Under the pieces are notes generated by a model that saw nothing but the letters and a program-made list of their open reading frames with translations, was not told where the DNA came from and searched no databases. A program made the position numbers and the translations under genes. DNA of 64,000 nucleotides from Nothopassalora personata (Eukaryota; Ascomycota; Dothideomycetes; Mycosphaerellales; Mycosphaerellaceae): assembly GCA_033816765.1 (NCBI GenBank), contig CM066290.1, forward strand, positions 496,001 to 560,000, written 5' to 3'. This document shows positions 8,918 to 18,829 of this stretch, one piece after another. Position 1 is the stretch's first letter, and every line of letters begins with the position of its first letter.

Positions 8918-10259
8918 CTTTAAACGCCCTTAGGATAAGCGCTACTTAAGTAGCTAGTAGGGGAATACCCGCCCCTAGCGAAGTAGGAAGCATCCGCCGT
9001 GCGCCACCATAATAGACTACTACTACGAGGACGATAAGTCTAATAACGATAACGAGCCTACTCTAAGGAAGAACGACGTTAAGGCTACTAAGCTAGACCT
9101 CTTCTATAGAGATAGAGCTAAGTTCGACGACTGGATCAATTAGATAGATATGTACCTCATGTTTAACCTAGTCGATGCCGATAAAAGAACTATCTTTGCT
9201 ATCACGTACCTTCGTAGAAGTGCGCAGAACTGGATTAAACCTTACCTTAAGGAATACCTTGAAGGTATAAGACGATTAGACCCTACTAGAATGTTTAGGA
9301 ACTACACCCTTTTTAATGAGAAGATAAAATTAATCTTTAGAACCTCGAACGAAGTCTAATAGGCTATACGAATCATTTAACACCTAAAGTAGAAGACGTC
9401 TACTTTAGAGTATGCCGCTAAATTCGAAGAATACGGACAAATTACCGGATAGGACTAGACGGCGTTAATGACTATGTTCCGACGTAGACTTAAGGACTCC
9501 GTTAAGGACGAGTTAATGAGACACGGGGGACAGATCACTAACCTCGAAGAGCTAATAAAGGCGTCGATTAACATCGATAACTAGCTCTAGGAACGACACT
9601 AGGAGAAGAAATACGACTCTAAAGTACAAGGAATAGTAGGATACGCTCCGGACCGTAGACCCTTAGGAGGATACGTTACGAAGGGAGAATTCTCACGATA
9701 AAGCTAACCCTACTATAGACTATAGCCAATGGAACTGGACGTTACCTAACGAGGACGGAGGATCGATAAGAGTAGGGGCTACGGAAAGAAGCCCTTTAAA
9801 GGAAAAGAAAAACTTACATGCTATGCCTATAGTAAGGAAGGTTATATAGTACGGGATTGCCGCGGTAAGAATATAGTACGCCGCGAGCAGTTTAATATAA
9901 TGCAACCCCGAACTAGTAAATCTAAGAGTAGCGTTAGATCTCGAGGAGATACCGACTATACTCGGAGAGTAGAGGAGAGAGCTAGGAATAGAAGCACGAC
10001 GCCTCTCCTAGACCCCTTAGAAGGACGAGGAGGATACTATAGGTAGTAAATAGTAGTCATTCCATTTAATGCGAAGAACCAACTACGACAGTTTAACATA
10101 ATGACACGAAGAGTCGACTACGAGATCGAATCCGAATCTCGAAATAGTTATAGAAGCCTTCATTAGCGATTCTATTACTAAGACTCGTGTTAAATCCACT
10201 ACGCCGCGAAGTTAGGCGTAGGGTATTAGCCTTAGTAACTACGAGGAACCCTAGGAGCG

Positions 10260-10626
10260 ACGTATGTTACGGTTCGGAACGGAAACAGCATAAGAAGACT
10301 TCATTGGACGAGCAGACGAGCAGACGAGCAGACGAGCAGTCGAGCAGACGAGCAGACGAGCAGACGAGCAGTCGAGTAGACGAGCAGACGAGCAGACGAG
10401 CAGTCGAGCAGACGAGCAGACGAGCAGACGAGCAGACGAGCAGCACGCCAAGGCATGGCACTATATAGACGACGCTTCTTTACGAGTAGATAGGAGCCTC
10501 GTGCTCAACTCATTTTAAGTATACACCATATACTGTTTGGAACCACTACCTTCATAACTGATTGAGACATCCCTGCAAAGATCCAAGCCCGAGTTGTGAT
10601 AACGTACAGCGGTTCCTAACAACGTA
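10260..10626 (+). mobile_element. Solo LTR (10265-10621) with ACGTA target duplication
   Basis: A 357-bp sequence starts TGTTACGGTTCGGAACGG and ends GTTCCTAACA. It is bracketed by ACGTA at 10260-10264 and 10622-10626. The sequence is un-mutated inside RIP-mutated gag. The block CATGGCACTATATAGACG to CTCGTGCTCAACTCA is almost identical to the C LTR, but the sequence on either side differs. It is the product of LTR-LTR recombination of a longer element (inference from family behaviour). Confidence 0.9.
10307..10443 (+). repeat. 8-bp tandem array (GACGAGCA/GTCGAGCA) in the U3 of the solo LTR
   Basis: About 17 units of GACGAGCA, with GTCGAGCA variants spaced every three to five units. It lies upstream of the TATA-like segment, the place where the C LTR carries TGATCAG repeats. 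Open frames through this array on both strands are artefacts of the repeat. Confidence 0.9.
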
Positions 10627-11319
10627 TAGGTAAGACGCTACGCTCCAAGAAGTAGACATCGATAAATCCTACTTTAACGAAGATAGAAGTGATAAAGAAA
10701 ATTAGGACCTAGGATAGAACGGATCATAGTTACTAGAACTATAAGAAGAAAGTTAAGAAACTACCGGGCTAAGTACTATCGAGGAAGACTAGGATCCGGA
10801 AGAATTAAGTAAAGAAGATTCCTCCGAAGGAGAAGAGAGCGACACTAACGACGATAATAAACAGCTTACCTTCACGGTAGATGTACCTAAGAAATTGTAC
10901 GACATAATCATCTACCTATAAAGAAGGCACGAGGAATTCCTACCTAAGATAGGCGGACGAAGGAAGCTATATTCTATTAAGTTTAACAAGACACTTAACA
11001 GCCTACGAGGCATGGCCTAGGGATACCCACTTATAGAAACGACCGAGAATCTAGTAACCGCCGTTATAAAACGACCCCCGATAGGAAGCCGAATAACGGG
11101 AACCGGATATCTTATACCGTTAGGAACATTTATATCGAATGAATTACGTAACATAGTATAGCACGCACGCGCACTCTACTTAGAAACGTAGAAGATCTAG
11201 GAACGCAATAGACTATAAGTGTAGACATAGGGCAACGGGCTATAGATTCTAGCCGAAGCCTCTAGGCACGAAGCATAGCGAACTACATACCATTCGGGAA
11301 AAGGATTAGCTCCCTAGGA

Positions 11320-14300
11320 ATAAGCGACCGGAGGGAGTTATACAATACTTAGGCTTATACATCGACATTAAACACAGTTTTCTAGACACAAGTAATCGTT
11401 AACGGACATAAGACTAGTGTTATAATCGACTTAGGAGTAGCGGGGAACTTTATCTCCGAGTCTTTTATAAGAAGAAACGGGTTAGCTACCCTAAAGAAGA
11501 AATGAGGTTACGAGTTAATCGCGGTAAACGGATTATCGTTACCTAGCGTAGAATAGGAGACGATACTATTACTACTAGCTATCTAATAGTACCACGAGAA
11601 TATTACCTTAGATGTCACTAATATAGCTAGTTATAACATAGTATTAGGTATACCTTAGTTAAGAAAGCATAATCTAGTAATCGACTAGAGAAGAGGAGTA
11701 CTTATATTTAGGGAATGCGATTGCGTTGTCGACATTTAGCCTACGTAGTGGTAGCGTTCACTAGTAGATAAGGTAAGGAAACAGCTAAACAAGATATAGC
11801 TTACGCCGAATAGAAGGATAGAAGAACCACCTTCGACCGGGATAGACACTAGCGTAGGGCCGCCGGGTTACGAAGTTACTAGAAGTGATAGAAGTAACGT
11901 ACTATCGAAGAATACTAACATCTTAGAGTTAAGTATTCCTAAGGAGTATCGTAAGTAGTCGCGACTCTTTAAAGAGGAGAGAGGCAAAACCACCTTACCT
12001 AAGCACCGCCTATAGGATCATAAGATTAACATTTAGCTAGGGAAAGAGCCTCTATAGGGACCCCTATATTAAATGTCTAAGAAAGAGCTACAGACCCTAC
12101 GAGAATAGCTAAAGGAGAAGCTAGCTAAAGGATAGATAAGAAGATCTACCTTAAGTGTAGGAACTCTATACATGTTCGTTCTAAAAGCAAACGGGAAGTT
12201 ACGACTCGTACAAGACTATAGGAAGTTAAACGAGATTACGATTAAGAACCGATACCCGCTACCTAACATCGAAGAAGCATAAGATAGATTAACCGGATCG
12301 GACTAGTATACGAAGATTAACCTACGAGATGCCTTCTATGCTATACGAATAGTAGAAGGAGAAGAATGGAAAACCGCTTTTAGAATAAGATACGGACTCT
12401 ACGAATTCTTAGTTATGCTAATAGGATTGACTAACGTACCCGCATCCTGTTAGGACCTCGTTAACGAGACACTTAGAGACCTACTCGACGTATGCGTTAT
12501 CGCATATATGGACGACATACTAGTCTACACGAAAGGATCCCTATAGAAACACATAAGATAAGTCTAAGACGTCTTCGAACGACTTACGCAATTAGGATTC
12601 AAGACGGCACCCGAGAAATGCGAATTCTACAAGAAAGAAGTTAAATTCCTAGGCTTCATTATTAGCACTATAGGGATGACGATCGACCCTACGAAGACAC
12701 AGTCAATTAGAGAATGGCTAGAACCGAAAACAGTTAAGGACGTACAATCATTCCTTAGACTAGCGAACTACAACCGGAAATTCATTAAGGATTACGTAAA
12801 GACAGTAGTACTAATAACGATGCTTATAAGAAAGAACGTTACTTAGAAATGGGGAAAGGAATAGATTAAAGCATTTAAGAAACTTAAGGAACAATGCGCT
12901 TTAGCCCCTACGCTTCGACTATTCGATAGTAGTAAGGAAGTCTACATCGAGACCGATGCGTCTAATATAGCAATAGGTGCGTACCTAACATAGACACACG
13001 ATAGGCGAAGACACCTAGTAGCCTATTACTCCCGGAAAATGACTATAGCGGAACAGAACTACGACATCTATAATAAAGAGCTTCTAGCTATTATAGCTAC
13101 TATGTAACATTAGAGAGTATATGTCGAGGGCCTACCGAAGTTAACGATTCTTTCTAACTATAAGAATCTTACGTACTTCATAACGACGAAAGAACTTACC
13201 CAAAGACAAGCCCGCTAGTCGGAGCTGCTAGGACAGTATAAGTTCGAAATTAAATATACTCTAGGACGAGAGAACGGCCGCGCCGATGCGCTAAGCCAAA
13301 GAAGCGACTACATAGAAGGAAAAGAACTAGTGTAACACAAAATATTAAAGACGAACCCCGACGGAAGTCTTAGTACTAACATAAGAGAATTTAATAACAT
13401 CGTACGGATATTAGGCGACAGGGACGAACAATTCCCTATATCGTAAGGAAAATACTAGGTACTAAAGGATCGAGAAGAAGAATGCATACAATAACATCAC
13501 GACGGACTAACTTATAGACACCCCGGAACTTTAAAAACGATGGACCTAATATAACGCAGTTTCTCATTTCCATAGATAAGACTTAAGGTGTTACGCTACA
13601 TTAAACAATACGTACACTACTAACGAAACAAGGCTACGAGACACGCAAAATACGGTTACCTACAGTTTAGGACACTACCGACGAAACTATAGGACGAAGT
13701 TATAATAGACTTTATTACGAAACTCCTACCGTTAAAGGATTAAGTTACGAAACAACTATACGACATAATACTAGTGATAGTTAATAGACTTACGAAATAC
13801 GTACACTTTATTCCTACATCGGAAACGTACAATGTAGAGCAGCTCGGATACCTCGTACTAGATAGACTTATCCGATACCACGGATTCCCTTAAGCGTTTA
13901 TAACGGATAGAGATAAGCTATTCACATTAAACTACTAGAAGACGCTTATAGGAACGATCGGAATTAAACATAAGCTATTAATAGTATATTATCCGGAGAT
14001 AGACGGACAAACCGAAAGGATAAATTAAACGCTAGAACAATACCTACGACACTATATTAACTATGCACAAGACAACTGGGTTTTATTACTGCTAATAGCG
14101 TAGATTGTACTAAACAACTACAAATCGGAGACAACTTTAACGACGCTATTTTATGCGAACTTTAGTAAAGATCCTAACCTATTCGGAACACCTAGATCCC
14201 ATCCATAGGCCGAGAGAGTAATCGTAACGACGGATACTCTTAAGGAAGTGCATAAAGAAACACGTAAGGCGATCGAAGATGCATAACGAAAACTGTCTTA

Positions 14301-14719
14301 ACAACGGTAGGACACGAGAAAAATGGTACCTCTACTAAAAGAGGGGGATAAGGTCTATCTCCTTATAAAAAACTTAAGAATAAGAAGATAGACCAAGAAA
14401 CTGGATTACGTTAAGGTCGGACCATTTTTAATCGACAAAGTCGTAGGACTAGTTAACTATCGACTACGACTACTACCTAACGCAAAAATCCACCTAGTCT
14501 TCCATATCTCTAAGCTAGAACCCGTAGACGCCAAAACACCCTACTAGGAGAGCTTCCATTTCGAGCCGGAAGTAGAAAACGAATTTAAAGTTAAAAAAAT
14601 CCTAGATAAAAAGGGTTAGCGATACCTTATTAAATAGAAGGGATACGACGAATTAGAAAATACCTGGGAACTAAAAGAAAACCTACGAAACTGTTAGTAG
14701 AAGATTCGGGAGTATTAAA
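11320..14719 (+). pseudogene. RIP-mutated pol of element B ending in a chromodomain
   Basis: Protease remnant (GVAGNF) lies near 11425. RT carries a surviving YMDDILVYTK box at about 12505-12535. RNase H-like DASNIAIGAY is near 12955, and integrase spans about 13570-14450. The C-terminal segment 14581-14700 reads as a chromodomain (EFKVKKILD, a YLIK.KGYDE motif, ENTWELKENLRN), which places the element in the chromovirus clade. Chromodomains of this clade can steer integration to H3K9-methylated chromatin (known for the family). Numerous TAG/TAA codons at former CAG, CAA and TGG make it non-coding. It is somewhat less mutated than the pol of E. Confidence 0.9.
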
Positions 14720-14777
14720 ACGGCGCTTACTTAGAAGTAACTATACTATAAGACATAGTAACTTTTGAGTAAACGGA

Positions 14778-14851
14778 CAACTAGAGTAGGAATCGAACCT
14801 ACGACCTTAAGAGTGTAGATAGCTTACGCTCTACCACTAAGCTACCTAGCC
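14778..14851 (-). tRNA. Degenerate tRNA-like sequence inside element B
   Basis: On the minus strand a 74-nt unit has a 7-bp acceptor pairing (GGCTAGG with TCTAGTT, including GT pairs), a D-arm TAGCTTAGTGGTAGAGC that fits the A box, and a T-arm GTAGGTTCGATTCCTAC that fits the B box. The anticodon arm is poor: only four pairs (TAAG/CTTA) and an oversized loop, so no anticodon is assigned. It lies just after the chromodomain and next to the antisense ORF remnant. RIP probably altered it, so it is unlikely to work now. Confidence 0.55.
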
Positions 14852-14906
14852 GATTAATAAGAATAGGGACACAACTCACAAATAAATACCCTTACGAAGG
14901 AGACGG

Positions 14907-15455
14907 CTAAGCTACCGACGGCACCGTCTCGCTAGAAGGAGAAAGCTAGAAGTCGTCCGGAAGACCTTCGACAGCACTCTAGGTCCACGGAGACAAGGAC
15001 AGATTGGGAGCACTAGGATCCGCGTCTACTATAGCGTACTCCTACGCCCCTAGATTCTCGCCTAGTAACAACCGATCTTCTAACGAACGACCCTCCGTAA
15101 CCTTCTAATTAACCGCATCTAATTGCTTACGAAGGCGTATTTCCTTTATATACGCTTCTATTAAGGCATTCTACCTTTTACTAAGAATCCTCTTCGCGGT
15201 ATCTAGTTCCTATAACAATTTCTTCCGCTAAAGCGATAAGCGCTTCTACTCGCCCTCGGTTACCCTCGCATTGTAACTCTTTAGATTCCGCTACTAACAC
15301 TCGGAACAGCGACTAGATAAGATGTGCACCTTGCATACACGGCCCTCCTTTTAATAAGAATCACACGGACGTATCGCGGTATCGCCGTTACGGAAGATCT
15401 ACTAGGCTTTCTTCTTACGGCGAGCGGTAGATTTAGATTAGGAGGAAGAAGACAT
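14907..15455 (-). pseudogene. RIP-mutated antisense Cys-rich ORF of element B
   Basis: From ATG 15455, reading minus, it starts MSSSS and keeps the landmarks of the antisense protein of C: a first Cys cluster (RPC.S, with one Cys codon now TAT), CSEC, and a helical Lys/Arg/Glu segment with IRLRKQL. It ends PWT and a short acidic tail before TAG at 14907. At least eight in-frame stops at CAG/TGG-type positions mark RIP. Same position, orientation and domain order as in C. No function is known. Confidence 0.7.
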
Positions 15456-15517
15456 CGTTACGAGATACAAAAAGGAAGTATAACATAACTTATGAAGCTC
15501 TAGGATAGAGCTAGACT

Positions 15518-15530
15518 AAAGGGGGGATGG
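15518..15530 (+). other. Polypurine tract of element B
   Basis: AAAGGGGGGATGG ends directly at the 3' LTR start TGTTACGG at 15531. It matches the tract of C. Confidence 0.8.
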
Positions 15531-15940
15531 TGTTACGGTTCTAATCTAGGGCTAAAGGAAGCTAACTAATTAGACCTCTACAATTGGTAGGCGCTTCCGC
15601 CCGAGAAGTGCTCTCTCGCCCGTAGGAATGAAACTAAGGAACCGAGAGAGTAACTAAAGTGATTTCCTTAACCTCGTTAATCTCGGTAATCTCGAGAGAG
15701 CATAGAGAGCATAGAGAGTACGGAGAGTAAACGCTCTATCTCCTTTATATTTAGGAACGCTAAGAAACCCTTATAGTTCTAATGCGTTTAACTCATGTTA
15801 CTATCTCACTAATTGGAATACAACTCTTATTCCTATCATTTATCTTCGCTTAGCTTACTTTAGCCTCTCTAAAGAATAATACCGCCACGTAACTTAACTT
15901 ATCTCTCTTTTAAGACTAGCCCTAGAACGAGATAATAACA
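15531..15940 (+). repeat. 3' LTR of element B (410 bp)
   Basis: It starts TGTTACGGTTCTAATC and ends GATAATAACA, and is followed by the target duplication AACTC (15941-15945). The U3 is unlike that of A, D or F. After the TATTTAGGAACGCTAAG hinge it matches A and D. Confidence 0.9.
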
Positions 15941-16019
15941 AACTCCTACCGTTAAGAGACTAAGTTACGAAACAACTATACGATATAATACTAGTTATAG
16001 TTAATAGACTTACGAAACT
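15941..16019 (+). mobile_element. Continuation of element E pol (integrase fragment)
   Basis: It starts with the second AACTC, then reads on from 6013 with the integrase sequence that B shows uninterrupted near 13725-13795. It ends near 16019, where sequence switches abruptly to minus-strand protease of D. Confidence 0.75.
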
Positions 16020-18462
16020 ACTAGTGAACGCTACTACTACGTAGGCTAAATGTCGATAACGTAGTCGCATTCCCTAAATGTAAGTACTCCTCTTCTCTAG
16101 TCGATTACTGGATTATGCTTTCTTAACTAAGGCATACCTAATACTATGTTATAACTAGCTATATTAGTAACATCTAAGGTAATATTCTCGTAGTACTATT
16201 AGATAGCTAGTAGCAATAGTATCGTCTCCTATTCTACGCTAGGTAACGATAATCCGTTTACCGCGATTAACTCGTAACCCTATTTCTTCTTTAGGGTAGC
16301 TAACCCGTTTCTTCTTACGAAAGACTCGGAGATGAAATTCCCCGCTGCTCCTAAGTCGATTATAACACTAGTCTTATGTCCGTTAACGATTACTTATGTC
16401 TAGAAAACTGTATTTAATGTCGATGCGTAAGCCTAAGTATTGTATAACTCCCTTTAGTCGCTTATTCCTAGGGAGCTAATCCTTTTTCCGAATAGTATAT
16501 AGTTCGCTATGCTTCGTGCCTAGAGGCTTCGGCTAGAACCTGTAGCCCGTTACCCTATGTCTACACTTATAGTCTATTACGTTCCTAGATCTTCTACGAT
16601 TCTAAGTAGAGAGCCCGTACATACTATACTACTGTTCGTAGTTCGTTTAAGACGAAAGTTCCTACCGGTGTTAGGTATCCGGTATCCGTTATTCGGCTTC
16701 CTATAGGTAGTCGTTCGATAACCGCTTTAGCTAAGTCCTTAGTATTGTTTATAGTTAGGTAGCCCTACACTATACCCCTTATTATGTCGAGTGTCTTGTC
16801 GAATTCGTTAGGGTTTAGGTATCGTTTCCCTAAGAACTTTAGTAGGAATTCTTCGTGCCTTCGTTAGAGGTAGATAATTAACTTATAGAGTTTCCTTAGC
16901 GCGTCTACCGTAAATGTGTATACTTCGTTTTCGTCGTCGGTGTCGCTCTCTTCTTCTTCGGATGAGTCCTCGCTTAACTCCTCCGGTACGTAATCTTCTT
17001 CGATAGTATCTAGTTCGTTTGTTTATCGTTCTAGTGCTAGTAACTAGCGTCCGTCCTATTCTAGATCCTGGTTTTCTTTATTGTCGTTTTCGAAGCAAGA
17101 TTCGTCTATGTCTACTTCTTAGAGCTTATTTTGTCTATACTAAGCTCCTAGGGTTCCTACCGGTTATCGTGGCTAGTACCCTACGCCTAACTTAGCGTCG
17201 TAGTAGGTTTAACACGAGTCCTAGTAATAGAATCGCTAGTAAAGGCTTCCGTGACCGTGTCGAGATTCCTTCTTAACTTTATAGTTGACTCCTCGTACTA
17301 TTATACTGAACAATCTAATAGTCTTTAATTGTTAGTTATTCGGTAGTGGTATATGTTATCAAACATAGTATCCTCCTCGTCCTTATAAGGGGTCTAGGAG
17401 AGGCGTCGTAACTCGGTTACTATCCTTCTCCTCTACTCTCTAGGTATAGTTAAATTGTCGGGGTCTAACGCTACTCCTAGATTTGCCTACCTTTAGTTGC
17501 ATTATATTGAACTGCTCGCGGCGCACCATATTTTTACCGCGGCAATCCCGCGCCATGTGACCTTCCTTGCCACAGGCATAGCATGTGAGTTTTCCTTTTC
17601 CTTTAAAGGGCTTTCCGTGGCCCCTACTCTTAACGATCTTCCGTCCTCGTTGGGTAACGTCCAGTTCCATTGGCTGTGGTCCATAGTAGGGTTGGTTTTG
17701 TCGTGAGAATTCTCCCCTCGCAACGTATCCTCCTAAGGGTCTACGATCCGGAGTGTATCCTACTATACCTCCTACTTTAGAGTCGTGTTTCTTTTCCTAG
17801 TATCGTTCCTAGAGCTAGTTATCGATGTTAATCGACGCCTTTATTAGCTCTTCGAGGTTAGTGATCTGTCCCCCGTGTCTTATTAGCTCGTCCTTAACGG
17901 AGTCCTTAAGTCTACGTCGGAACATAGTCATTAACGCCGTCTAGTCCTATCCGGTAATTTGTCCGTATTCTTCGAATTTAGCGGCATACTCTAAAGTAGA
18001 CGTCTTCTACTTTAGGTGTTAAATGATTCGTATAGCCTATTAGACTTCGTTCGAGGTTCTAAAGATTAACTTTATCTTTTCTTTAAAAAGGGTGTAGCTC
18101 CTAAACATTCCGGTAGGGTCTAATCGTTCTATACCTTTAAGGTATTCCTTAAGGTAAGGTTTAATCTAGTTCTGCGCACTTCCGCGAAGGTACGTAATAG
18201 CGAAGATAGTTCTTTTATTAGCATCGACTAGGTTGAACATAAGATATATATCTATCTAATTAACCTAGTCGTCGAACTTAGCTCTGTCTCTATAGAAGAG
18301 GTCCGGCTTAGTAGCCTTAACGTCGTTCTTCCTTAGAGTAGGCTCGTTATCGTCATTAGACTTATCGTCCTTCGTAGTAGTCTATTATAGTAGCGCACGG
18401 CGGATGCTTCCTACTTCGCTAGGGGCGGGTGTTCCCCTACTAGCTACTTAAGTAGCGCTTAT
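16020..18462 (-). pseudogene. RIP-mutated gag and protease of element D
   Basis: It is collinear with 430-2901 of element A. The start ATG is now ATA at about 18462-18460. The frame is closed by many RIP stops except over the zinc-knuckle region 17440-17670, which still reads MELDVTQRG, CYACGKEGHMARDC and KNMVRREQF. It cannot make a complete Gag. Confidence 0.85.
17504..17742 (-). other. RIP-free 239-bp patch identical to element A gag
   Basis: This block matches 1940-2178 base for base by eye, with normal CA and TG content. Mismatches of RIP type begin immediately at 17503 and 17743. It covers the PMELDVT motif and the zinc knuckle. Gene conversion from an un-mutated copy is the simplest reading; an assembly chimera is the main alternative. 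Confidence 0.75.
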
Positions 18463-18479
18463 CCTAAGGGCGTTTAAAG

Positions 18480-18829
18480 TGTTATTATCTCGTTCTAGGG
18501 CTAGTCTTAAAAGAGAGATAAGTCAAGTCACGTAGCGGTATTCTTTAGAGAGGCTAAAGTAAGCTAAGCGAAGATAAATAATAGGAATAAGAGTTGTATT
18601 CCAATTAGTAAGATAGTAACATAAGTTGAACGCATTAGAACTATAAGGGTTTCTAGCGTTCCTAAATATAAGGAGACATTGTTAGTCCTAGTCTCGAATC
18701 ACTAAGTCGCTAGTGAGCGAGTGATCTCGAATCACTAAGTCGAAGGTAAGCGAGTAATCCCGTGCGGCGTACGTGGTTTCTATAGCCTATAGTTAGGCGT
18801 GCCGTCGTGGCTCAACCCGGACCGTAACA
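18480..18829 (-). repeat. LTR of element D (350 bp)
   Basis: Read minus, it starts TGTTACGGTCCGGG and ends GATAATAACA. The U3 has a duplicated TTAGTGATTCGAGA segment. After the hinge it matches A and B. Confidence 0.85.

Larger units (their letters stand above)
8935..11323 (+). pseudogene. RIP-mutated gag of element B, interrupted by a solo LTR
   Basis: It aligns end to end with the gag of element A. The start codon is now ATA (8935-8937) and many CAG, CAA and TGG codons are stops. One segment, 9150-9359, is still open (MYLMFNLVDADKRTIF). The zinc-knuckle region near 9810-9870 has lost its Cys codons (TGT/TGC to TAT/TAC). The solo LTR 10265-10621 splits it, with ACGTA on both sides. It ends at the former gag stop near 11321. 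Confidence 0.88.
6014..15940 (+). mobile_element. RIP-mutated chromodomain gypsy element B with two nested insertions
   Basis: The element is bounded by 410-bp LTRs (5' copy split: 6014-6197 and 8692-8917; 3' copy 15531-15940) and by the direct repeat AACTC (6009-6013 and 15941-15945), which proves insertion into E's pol. The internal order is gag, pro, RT, RNase H, integrase, chromodomain, a tRNA-like sequence on the minus strand, an antisense Cys-rich ORF remnant, a polypurine tract and the 3' LTR. All coding parts are RIP-mutated. Nested inside are the gag-only element C (6198-8686) and a solo LTR (10265-10621), neither of which is mutated. Confidence 0.92.
16020..18829 (-). mobile_element. 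RIP-mutated gypsy element D (5' LTR, gag, protease; rest missing)
   Basis: On the minus strand: LTR 18829-18480, gag from about 18462, then protease to 16020. RT, integrase and the 3' LTR are missing. It abuts element F at 18829/18830, within F's gag, so it inserted there. At 16019/16020 it joins oppositely oriented E without an LTR, which points to a deletion or recombination. It is RIP-mutated except for a clean 239-bp segment at 17504-17742. Confidence 0.85.

Noticed and set aside
10300..10450. CRISPR-like array of short repeats
   Set aside because: The units are 8 bp with no spacers; it is a minisatellite inside an LTR. The genome is eukaryotic.
10251..10468. Three overlapping ORFs of 64-93 codons made of SSARLLVC- or SRRADEQT-like repeats
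   Set aside because: They are translations of the 8-bp array in different frames and cross the LTR border.
14778..14851. A functional host tRNA gene
   Set aside because: The anticodon arm has only four pairs and an oversized loop, and it sits within a RIP-mutated element; kept only as tRNA-like.
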